Below, in pieces: positions 10,184-19,743 of a stretch of DNA of 64,000 bases. Position 1 is the stretch's first letter. Each line of letters opens with the position of its first letter. The DNA comes from Saposhnikovia divaricata (taxonomy: Eukaryota; Streptophyta; Magnoliopsida; Apiales; Apiaceae). The translations under genes and the position numbers were made by a program. The notes beneath the pieces are model-generated. The model saw only the letters and a list, made by a program, of their open reading frames with translations, ran no database searches and was not told the origin of the DNA. Location of the stretch: NCBI GenBank assembly GCA_036435485.1, contig CM071600.1, positions 65,779,546 to 65,843,545 on the forward strand, written 5' to 3'.

Positions 10184-13100
10184 TATAACGCCCTAGAAAT
10201 ATCGTAATAATTATTGTTATTATTTAATATTAAATGTGGATTATGTGAGGTGAATTTTTTTTTCCAGATAAAATATATGTGACATCATGTTTACATGTTT
10301 ATATGGTGATGTATGTGTGACGTGCTAGTCCGTGTAAATTTTATTTGAATTTTTATGATTAAAATTTATTTAGATCATGCATTATTGACCTTTGAAATTT
10401 TTATAAAATCATCGGAGTATGTAAAAATCCCGAAATCTTTTGCAAAATCATATTAGTATATTTATTTATTTTTTAAAATTATTGGGTGAATTATTTTGGG
10501 TGTTTAAGTATTTTAAAATGATTTTAAGAGTTATATTGCATTTAAAAGATCAAAACTTGTAAAATTCATATTTAATTCTTTTTTTATCTTAAAAATATTT
10601 TAAAAATACGGGAACATTCATAATTTCATAAACTATATTTTAAAATTTTAAAAAAAAAATTTCTGCTAATTTCTATTAAATTTCTATTTTTGAAATGATT
10701 TAAATTGTCAAAATTATGGATTTTCAGCATGGTCTAATTCCATTTTTCCCCTGCTTTTACCAGTTGAAACCCACCGCCTCTTTCCCAATTCTTCTCGATT
10801 TTTCTTGATTTTTCAGCAGTATCTCTTTCACATATGTCACTCTTAATCTCTCTAGTCTCTCTCATCTTTCTCGTTATCTCTTTCCCTCTACTCTCTATAT
10901 CGATGCTTCTCTTTTCCCCTCTAACTTCTCTCCCAGGCTGCACCTCTCTCTCTCGTCTGTGCAACATCTCTCTCAGTCGGAGTTTTTTTTCTCCACCATG
11001 GTTCGAATTTAAACTTCAATCAAGCTTCTGTTTACCTTGGGGAAGATTGTTCTTGCTGGTTTATAATCGTGTGTGTGTGTATATATGTATGACAGTGTGT
11101 GTATGTGTTGTTGCGAGTGTTGTGAAGTTGAAATGGGTCTTCGAATACATTCTTAATTTGAGTTCGATCGAGAGTTGTGGTGCTGATTATAGCTGGGTTC
11201 ACTAGTGGTTTTATTGATATGTACGTATGTGAGCTGGTGACTTCTATTTAATCCTTTTAATTGCTCGTGTATGCTTATTACGACTGATGGAGGGTGTTTC
11301 TACTTATAATGTGTGTATGTGCGTGAGTGGGATGTGGGTGATGCTCTTGCTGTTGTGTTGTCCGAAGGGGGAAGAAATAGGGGAGGTTGTCAAGGGAGGT
11401 GGAGGTGAAGGTTGCCGTGAGTGAGGCTGGTTCAGAGAAGGGTGAAGAAGGGAATGAAAGGGTAAGTACAGGTGTGTGAAGTGCGGTGTTGTATTGAAAG
11501 ATTGGGGAAAAAGAAGGGGTGGCCTGAAAACAATTTATAATGTTTGTTTGTTAATTTTAGTTCCATCATTGTATAAATGAATTCAGTGGATCATTGTTCG
11601 CGTATTTTTTCTAATTTCTTTGTTTGATTCCGAGTTCGCCAGGAAAAGGACGATGTTATGGATTATATGCAGTTGGGACTTGTTTTTGGTAGAGTTTTAC
11701 TGGGTAATGGATGTAGAAGGAAGTGAATTAAGTGTAGGAGTTGAAATGGAGGGTGTTGGAGCTGTTGTGATGGGTTCATAGTACGTGTAATGTTAGTAAG
11801 ATTGTGGGATTGAGAGGTAGACAGGGGAAGACAGATAGGAGCACTGGGAAATAGTGTATGTGCCGTAGGTTTGTGGAGGTTCGTGTGTAGGTTTGTGGTG
11901 CATAACCAAGAGATATAATGAGAGAAGAGAAGGGGTGGACAAGAGTAGGGAGCTGTATTAGTGTGTGGATGTGGCAGGTTATGTGTGTGCGTATGTGGTT
12001 ATATATGAAGGTGAATTTTGTGTGTGGTTGGTGTGTATAGTAGATAGTGAGCAGAGAGGGAGAGAGGAACAAAAAAATGGAAAGGCTTGGTTGTTATGGA
12101 GATGGTATATCAAAATGGTGGTAGTTATGGATGGTGTTTTAATTGGTGTAAGTTTTCATTCGTGTCCTTATTGGCATATGTGTATAGATGTTAAGAATTG
12201 ATGAAGTTAATTATACTTTGAAAGATGTCGTTGTAATAGCTTAAATTTGAAATTGCTAGTCTTATAATGCTAGGGGTCGTATGGGGTATGTTTTGTAAAT
12301 CAAAGTTTGAGTGAAGGTATATGAAAGATGAAAGGCTTAATATATGGATTGTTTGGGTCGGTTATACTCCGACATCCGACAGGTAGTGTATCAATACAAC
12401 GGAGATATTGTTGAAGTTATTTTGGATAAAATAATTTTCCGTATTTTAAAGGTGCACTGTGAATTATGATTAGTATGTGATAATATGTGTTACGTGCTTA
12501 CTTGAATTATATGATTACGATATAAGTATTTTATAAGTATAGTCTTATATATTATACAAGTTATTCTGTTACACGAACTAGGGAACGTATGGGTAGTTTA
12601 GAATAAACAGTGAGGCTCTGATTGGTTTTGTACTGAAATAGTACTTTACCTTTCTATAGGTACGAAAAGGACGTCGACTAAGAGCCAGCGCCAGTGTAGA
12701 TGGAATCTCGAGGAATGGAATAATTATCGGAGTGGACGAGTGTGCTCAAGTAGAGACTAACAAGTGATAAAAGAAAGACGAACGTGTGATCCAATAAAGA
12801 TCAATGTATAAAGAAGTCGAGACTGATGTGAAGTGAGTAACGAATTGAGATATGGGAATTGGAAATTGCATGTAATGAGGCAAGTGTACTATTCCCTGCT
12901 TATTGTTCAAGTGGGATAAGTTTGTTTCTATTATTTATACAACGTTTCTGTCAAATTAGTTTGCAAGTTACTATCCCTCACTCATTGTTCAAGTGACGTG
13001 AAATCCTATTGTATTAATTATCCGTACTTTCAAATTTCTTTCTTGCAAGCATCTATACCCTCTCTTTTAGTTTCAATAATGAGAATTTGTTCTATTAATT

Positions 13101-14914
13101 TATGATACTCCTTTTAAATCATTTTTTTAGTGCCTATACTCTTTATTTTTTTTATTTCCTGTGATATTCTTCTTCTGTGAATTATAAACATACATTCTTA
13201 GATTTTTCTATTATTGTTTATGCTTCTCACCTATCGTTCGGGTGATGATTTCTTTTAAAATCATTTTATTGCAATACTCCTCGTCTATGCTTATATTTTC
13301 CAAAGGATGTTTTCTTTTAAATTTATGTAAACTAATTCGAGGTTTATACTGTTGTTGAGGCATGTGTTGCCCAGTAACGGTTAAAACCAAGAATGAATTG
13401 AGATCTTTTTAATTAGTTGAACTCATATTTGTCATGCCGGTTCTGGCAGCTGAAGCCTATAAGTGCTTAGCTGACAAGGGTGAGACCTTAAGTAATTGAG
13501 AATTTCTTAAATCTTCGTTTTAAACTATTCGAATCTCTCATGTTAGTTTAAACTTGGTAACGGATTTTCACCAATGGACCCCTTTAGGAGAGGTTTTCTT
13601 CAACCTGTCCTACAATTTTATTGTCTTGGAGTTATTTTACAAATGATAATTTTAAAACTACTTAATTCACTTATGTTGATTCAACTTGACAATGTGTTGG
13701 TAAATTTTATTAAATGCTTAGTACTTGACTACACCCTTGCTTTATTTTATAATTACAATTGTTGTTATTCATGTTGCAAGTAAATCATTTCACTCAAATG
13801 AACCATGTTTTTCGTCACTTGATCATTATATTAATTCGATTTGTCGTTGATATTATTGCTCTTAAATTTTCAGTAAATATGAATAGCTGTTTATCATATT
13901 CCCATTCAATAGTGCTGAAATTGTTGTCCCTGTTTCACTGATATATTATGGAATAATACCCTTCTCTATATCGAACTTGTCGATATCTAGGTCAGAATTT
14001 TACTAGACCTCATTTCTTCTTGAGATTTGAGTTGTTAACCTGGAACGTGAGTTTCCAGGGTGCTTGGCTGGTCAAGGTGGTCGATTGTTCCGACACCCGA
14101 CGTTCAGATTATAGGATTGGACTGTTGTTTTTTTTTTTAAAAATGTGGACGGTAAAGGATCGGACCAGATTCGTGGTCAGAAGTTATTAAGGCCAATGTG
14201 TGCCGTGGATCCATTAAAGGACATTGCTGTGTGCGTTTGTCCGGGGGTTTGTGCATGACTGATCAGCAGCCTAACCTTATTGTTTTATTAATAAAATGTA
14301 AAATAGTCCAATTCTATTCCATTTCCTGAATTAAATAAAATGTTATATCTTTAAAGTTCTTGAGCTTCTGTAATTGTGAATTATTCCTTTGAGATAAGTT
14401 GGTCAGTGATATGTTCACCAATGAATCATTGTAGTATTATTGTTTCACTATACTGTTCGCTTGCTGAGCATTCTTTGGCTCACTCTTGCTTCATTTTCTC
14501 TAATCTTTCAGTTAGGAATAAGGGTGGATGTCTACATCGTACGAGTCATATGAGAGCAATGAGGCAGCCTTTACAGGATAGATCTCGAAGCTAGAGCGGG
14601 TAAGCACGGATTGGAGTTGAGCTACAGATTAAACGGTGTAGTTATTGATATAAGAATAGTAGAAGAAATTGTAATAATTTGTATGGTTTAGATTCTTGTT
14701 TCATACCATAACCTGGAATCGATCCTCGATGAGGAATCGTTGGTTTATTAAGTTTTATTTGTAATTGTTAATTGGAATTTGGTTTGGATTGAAATACAGG
14801 TGGATAGTCCGATTTGCGAATACTTCATGCCAAAATTTTCTAAAATTCCCCTGTATCAAAGTCTATTTTATTATAAAAAGTATATTTTCAGTATTGGGAA
14901 GTCGGGGCGTTACA
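10184..14914 (+). repeat. LARD 3' LTR
   Basis: This is a direct copy of 2320-7046 with scattered substitutions and small indels (for example a longer A run near 10650 and a longer T run near 14130). It ends GGCGTTACA at 14914, followed by the TGTTT duplication and then the remainder of the element A 5' LTR. The hairpin motif TGAGC-N8-GCTCA is at 14465-14482. Confidence 0.9.
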
Positions 14915-14919
14915 TGTTT

Positions 14920-15255
14920 CGTGTTGTCTGATCAGATATCATAACCATTGCATATAGTGATTAAAGGCGTCAGATCTAAGCGAAGTATTTAATGAAGTTA
15001 GGGTCCCATGTTACTCTTGTAGACGTAATTCGATTTTATTTCTCGTTAGGTAATTAATTCTTAGTTTGTTAATTTGTTTCTTAGTTAATTTAGATAATTA
15101 CAAACCCAAATTTGTTTCTTGTCTAAGTAATTGAAATTGATCATACATTGTTGCTTGAGCATATTTACATAGAAATAGCCAGTCTCTGTGGGAACGAACT
15201 TAACTTATCGAATATTACTTGTGACCGCGTACACTTGCGTGTATTAGTGTAAACA
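14920..15255 (+). repeat. Element A 5' LTR, right part
   Basis: This continues the LTR interrupted at 2319 and matches the end of the 3' LTR (about 19409-19743), finishing GTGTAAACA. It includes the end of the U5-like region just before the primer site. Confidence 0.88.
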
Positions 15256-15261
15256 AGTTTT

Positions 15262-15275
15262 TGGCGCCGCTGCCG
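15262..15275 (+). other. Element A primer-binding site (Asp-type tRNA)
   Basis: TGGCGCCGCTGCCG lies 6 nt after the LTR end. The same site, continuing with GGGGA, is present in elements B and C. It is the type of primer site described for Athila elements. In A the match stops after CCG, so it is shorter than in B and C. Confidence 0.8.
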
Positions 15276-15384
15276 TATTTTGGTGTTTATGTGCTTGACA
15301 TCAGTGGAAGTTAAAATTATTTGACTTGGACACTTCTTTTCTTATCACTTTTCTTTTTTATTTGTTTCTTTTTGTTGGTTTCAA

Positions 15385-16394
15385 ATGGCAGGCGAGGAGT
15401 TGCCATGGTGGGCATATTCGAGGACATCCATACCTCAGCAATGTGAGCTATGTTCGGGCGTTCATGAGACCTCACAATATTGTTACTACGAAGAAGTTGA
15501 TCCTTATGTCATTTATGAGGAACAACCATATTTCAGTACCATCCTCAACAGTACCAGCAAGATGTTCCAAATATGTCATATTTTTTGGGTAATGAAGAGT
15601 TTCAACATCAGCAACCTACTCCTACTTTTCAATCAGATGAGGTTGATGCTATAGAGGAGCTTAGGAGTCTTGTAAAGAGTAACGAGGAGTCTTTAAAATC
15701 TGTGGAGACACTAGTTGCTCAAGCTGTGAGATCATTGCAACAAGAGACTCTAGAGGAGATTAGGATGTGTGTAAAGAGTAATGAGGCGTCTATCAAATCT
15801 TTGGAAACAATTCAAGTTAGGAGTGCCTTGGAACAAGAGAATCAGCAATTCATACCAGAGGCAATTCCAGAAAATAATGGTGAATTGGAGCAAGGTACTA
15901 CATGCATTATTGAGGAAGACAAATTCCAAGGTGAGGTGAGCGTTCACAAGCCATGTGAGGAATTTGATCATGCTAGAATGGTGGATGATTTGGAAAGGGC
16001 ACTATTTGGGACAGACACTGGTGAGCTACATAAATTTTGAGAATTGGTATGTGCGTACCAAGAGGCTGATGACCATAGGAAAGATTCAGGTCTTCTACTT
16101 GTCTCAGATTATAAAGATGGAGGTAGTGCATTAGAGCCAATGGAGGAAGTTCTCGTTGAGGAACCAAAGGCTTCAGCAACTTACATTTACCCTCCTCCAT
16201 TATATTCAAGCGAAGCTCGCGAATGTGTGTTGTTCTACAAATTGACAGATTTTGGGTCAACCGAGGAAGGCATTGGAACGGGACATAGTTTTTATACAAA
16301 TAGGCCAAGCGAGGAGAAGGGGCAGAAAGTGTGCCGCCGTGATGATGATGAAGTCTCACGAAGAGAAGACCAGGCCAACTATTATCATCCTTAA
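15385..16394 (+). pseudogene. Broken short Gag-like protein of element A (CCHC plus coiled coil)
   Basis: The ATG at 15385 opens a frame (MAGEELPWWAY...) with a retroviral-type zinc knuckle CELC-X3-H-X5-C at about 15442-15483, as in the C-terminal part of Athila Gag. The frame shifts near 15550, and the continuation runs from about 15573 (MSYFLGNEEFQ...) with an acidic, heptad-like segment in which the motif VKSNE(A/E)S(I/L)KS occurs twice, suggesting a coiled coil. A single in-frame TGA at 16038-16040 interrupts it; the same frame then continues to 16394. No matrix/capsid part and no Pol motif is seen, so it is a reduced Gag carrying only the nucleic-acid-binding end and a tail. One frameshift plus one stop make it a pseudogene; its function is inferred from the knuckle and context only. 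Confidence 0.65.
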
Positions 16395-16409
16395 TGGAAG
16401 CATGGCGTA

Positions 16410-16457
16410 GTCAAGTTAATTGACTCTAAACAAGCGCTTCGTGGGAGGCAACCCACG
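16410..16457 (+). promoter_or_regulatory. Element A twin hairpins with GGGAGGCAACCC motif
   Basis: Two perfect stems lie just after the ORF: GTCAA / TTGAC (16410-16414, 16420-16424) and CGTGGG / CCCACG (16440-16445, 16452-16457) around the loop AGGCAA. Element B has the same pair at 59246-59292. A similar GGGAGGCAACCC signature occurs downstream of coding sequence in Athila elements of other plants (general knowledge). Confidence 0.75.
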
Positions 16458-16531
16458 CATTTGTGTTGCATTTTGTTTTGCATATTCCGACAAGTAGGTA
16501 TGTTTTTCTACTTTTCCTTATATTACATTCC

Positions 16532-16580
16532 ATTCAATGCGGACATTGAATCTTTCAAGTTTGGGGGTGGTTTGGGGGAT
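16532..16580 (+). promoter_or_regulatory. Element A internal hairpin plus internal PPT-like tract
   Basis: ATTCAAT / ATTGAAT (16532-16538, 16545-16551) close the loop GCGGAC. Then comes CAAGTTTGGGGGTGG, nearly the same as the 3' PPT (AAGTTTGGGGGTG before 17957). A further copy, TAAGTTTGGGGGAAA, occurs at about 17020-17034. Confidence 0.7.
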
Positions 16581-17791
16581 AAGTAGTGTATAGTAGTTGT
16601 TTGTGGTAGTTATTTTGTTCATATAGATTTCATATTTTTCATATTAGTGGTAGTTCATGCATGTTTGTTCGTATTAATTATATTTGTTTCATGTAGGGCA
16701 TTCTGTTGTTATTTTTCATATACCATGTGAGTTCATATAGTTGCATTTGTATAGCATGCATATTTCATGATCCCTTAAGACAAGCTAATTCTGATTGGTA
16801 GGTAGGTGTCTAATTGAGTGTGGTAATGATGAATAGAGGGTTGACTTATAGTTTCTATGAAATTGACTTATGTGTGTCAGAAACAAAATCTTTTCACAGT
16901 CTCATCGTTTGCTTTTGGGTTAGGTTGAGGTCATGCTTGTTTGGATGTTTTGAGATTTAATCACTTGTTTATATTGAGAATTTTCGTTATTCCCTTTATC
17001 GCGTAGGAGCACTAAAGTCTAAGTTTGGGGGAAACCAGGAATTTAATGCTAATTGTAAATAATTGTCAATAATTGCTAGATGTCAAATGGCTAGTAGCCG
17101 GCTCATATTTATATGAGTAATCTAGGGTTGGAATTTAGAATTCTCATTCCAGATTGCATAGAAAAAAAAAGAAAAAAAAGGAAAAAAATGAAAAAGAGAA
17201 AAAAAAGAGAGTCAATAGTTAAATGTTTAAATGCAAAATTAACCTGGGTGAGCTCTTTAATACTCGAGCTATTAAGTTCGCAGGGACTTTGTGCCTAGTA
17301 ACCTAAGGCTTTTATAGTTTGGGATCCACTAACCCAACGCTCGCTACATGGGTATTATTGTATAAGCCTTTCGGGGTCTCATCCATTGCACGGTTAAAAA
17401 AGCATGCGTTGTTGTGTATATTATTTTGTGTCGTAGTAATAAATCATGAATTCTTGTCTAACTTGAATGATGATGGAGGTGTTCTTAAGTTATGAAGTGT
17501 TTACAGTCTATTCTATTTATAAACCTGTGATTGTCTTGGCGAAGAATAGGTATGGTTTTGATCTAGTTTTGGAAGTATTTCTGATGAGCATCGCACACAC
17601 GCACGTTTCTGTCATGTATTGTTAGTATACGGGGACTTAGTCGAGCTCAATTTGGATTTAGTTGCATTCTTTGAGATATTTGCTTACTAGTTGATTTTGG
17701 TTAGTTTGAAGGGGATCGTTGCATTTTCATTTTAGTTGCATTCATGCATTGCATTGTTAAGTTAGATGTTTTTGTGGGTACATTCGATATA

Positions 17792-17898
17792 GGCCCTCAC
17801 GAGACCTTACTCGTCCACTAGGGCTGCCTAGGGGTTTAAAGGGCTTGTTGCATATGCCAAATGCAACCGTGATCACCTACGGAAGTGGTACTAGTTAG
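17792..17898 (+). promoter_or_regulatory. Conserved 107-nt structured block, copy A
   Basis: The same 107 nt, without gaps, occur in element B (61216-61322, two differences by eye) and in element C (51528-51634, six differences), although most of the C interior does not align with A or B. Predicted pairings: CCCT / AGGG enclosing ACGAG / CTCGT; TTGCAT / ATGCAA; and ATCAC / GTGGT. It lies just 5' of the pre-PPT hairpin. Confidence 0.8.
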
Positions 17899-17919
17899 TT
17901 GTATATAATATATTTGTTT

Positions 17920-17956
17920 ATGCTTGAGGACAAGCATCGGTTTAAGTTTGGGGGTG
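17920..17956 (+). promoter_or_regulatory. Element A pre-PPT hairpin and PPT
   Basis: ATGCTTG / CAAGCAT (17920-17926, 17931-17937) is a 7-bp perfect stem with loop AGGA. The tract TTAAGTTTGGGGGTG then leads into the 3' LTR at 17957, which itself opens with a hairpin, so the PPT is flanked by two stems. Confidence 0.85.
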
Positions 17957-19743
17957 TGATAAGTGGATTTTATATCCACTTGGAGCGTTCCATATCGGCT
18001 TAAATTGATTGACTTCGTCTCAAGTTTGTTGTACTTTTGATGTGTTTTGTGTAGTTGTGCAGGGTTGTAGCTATTGGTTAGTGTTGGTGTTTCTAATCGA
18101 TATTAGAGTGGAATTAAGCATTGGAATGAAGATTAGACACTTGTGTTATGCTCCAAGGGGTTACATGTGTCATGGTATTGAAGATGTTAGCTAATGCAAA
18201 AGAAACGGAGGAGAAAGGAGCAATTTGTGTAAAATTCGGATTTTCTGGGTAGGTTGCGCAGTCTTCACTGTTTTGGCCATATCTGGAGTTCTAGAAGTCA
18301 GAATTCAGCGATCTTACAGCTCACGCGAAGCCTGGGAGATTTTCTACAATATTTGACAGATTACAGGCGCAGGCTGCGTGGAATGCAGTAGGAGAAGCGC
18401 AGGTTGCGCGCCTGAAGGGCAAGTTGCACGCGCGCGTTGCTGAAAAATTACAGTTTTGGCCATATCTTGAGTTCTACAAGTCCGTTTTGGACGATCTTAC
18501 TGTCCACGCGAAGATAACGAGATTCTCTATCATTATAAAGTGGTTCAGATGTCCAAATACAACTGGAACGGCCCAGAAATATTGAAGAAAAGTCAGTTAC
18601 GAATTTCCCTTCAAAACCGAATCAGTTTAGGAAACGTATTATGTGCCGAACTGCAGAAATTCAACTTTGACAAGGAAATTGCTATAATTCGTACTTCTAA
18701 TAAGTATGGTAATTGCTCTGGGGGGCTAGAACATTCCAGAATCAGATCTACACATGGAATTTGCAATTCTATTCTCATTCAAGAACGGAAATTGTCATAC
18801 TCCTATTTCAACTCTAAAACGGCAATTGCTTGATGGAGAGGCAAATTGGGGCTATAAATACACATCTTGGGAGACATAAAAAACAGACCATTATATATCA
18901 ATTACTTAGGTTTATTTGTATCTTTTCATACTTTGTTTTTATCATGGTTTCATCAGATCCCATGATGACGAGAGGTTCGATTATGAACTAATCATTGTCA
19001 TGGGATTCTAACGGATTTATTTATGGAGCTTTAGTATCTTGATTGCTTTAAAGATCTGTGTGTGATGTATATCTGATATCCTTGTATGGTTATGCTCAAT
19101 TGATAGATGCGTCGCGAACATCTAATTTGTTAATCTCTTGTGAAGCGAGAGTGGAACTTGAGATTTAGAACTTGCCATGCTAGCATAGGATAGGTTGATG
19201 TTTTAACATCATGATTTGTAGCGTAAATAGAGATATTATGCTGCCCTATGTGATCATAATAGACAACTTGTTCTTCAACCGTTATGTTTTCAAATCTTAT
19301 AGAGATATAGGGCCTAAGCATAATTGGTGTCTATTCATCTTCTATCTCTTTTGTGGATGTATGTTTAGTTTTGTATTCGTATACTGAGAAGTAGCGTATA
19401 CTTGTTTCGTGTTGTCCGATCAGATATCATAACCATTGCATATAGTGATTAAACGCGTCAGATCTAATCGAAGTATTTAATGAAGTTAGGATCCCATGTT
19501 ACTCTTGTAGACGTAATTCGATTTTATTTCTCGTTAGTTAATTAATTCTTAGTTTGTTAATTTGTTTCTTAGTTAATTTAGATAATTACAAACCCAAATT
19601 TGTTTCTTGTCTAAGCAATTGAAATTGAGCATACATTGTTGCTTGAGCATATTTACATAGAAATAGCCAGTCTCTGTGGGAACGAACTTAACTTATCGAA
19701 TATTACTTGTGACCGCGTACACTTGCGTGTATTAGTGTAAACA
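17957..19743 (+). repeat. Element A 3' LTR
   Basis: This 1787-bp uninterrupted LTR runs from TGATAAG to TAAACA and is followed by the ACATG duplication. A TATA box is at about 18852-18861. It gives the empty-site sequence (TACTTGTTTCGTG near 19400) that proves the LARD insertion in the 5' copy. Confidence 0.9.

Larger units (their letters stand above)
2320..14914 (+). mobile_element. LARD-type retrotransposon: 4.7-kb LTRs, non-coding interior
   Basis: Two near-identical direct repeats (2320-7046, 4727 bp; 10184-14914, 4731 bp) flank a 3137-bp interior. The 5-bp duplication TGTTT (2315-2319, 14915-14919) sits inside the 5' LTR of element A, and the intact A 3' LTR shows the empty site. The primer site at 7050-7061 is the exact initiator-Met type TGGTATCAGAGC and a PPT abuts the 3' LTR. 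No Gag or Pol ORF is present. Very large LTRs plus a non-coding interior fit the LARD class; LTR ends (GGCGTTACA), primer site and the pre-PPT hairpin tie it to the Tekay/Del chromovirus lineage. Few LTR differences suggest a fairly young insertion. Confidence 0.9.
867..19743 (+). mobile_element. Athila-like non-autonomous LTR retrotransposon A, split by a LARD
   Basis: Direct LTRs lie at 867-2319 plus 14920-15255 (5', split) and 17957-19743 (3'). The flanks carry the same 5-bp duplication ACATG (862-866 and 19744-19748). Without the 12.6-kb LARD and one TGTTT copy the element is about 6.28 kb, with a 2.7-kb interior holding an Asp-tRNA-type primer site, a broken short Gag-like ORF, a GGGAGGCAACCC hairpin, three PPT-like tracts and a conserved 107-nt block. 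No protease, RT or integrase is present, so it must have used enzymes in trans. Primer site, zinc knuckle and hairpin point to the Athila lineage of Ty3/gypsy. Confidence 0.88.
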
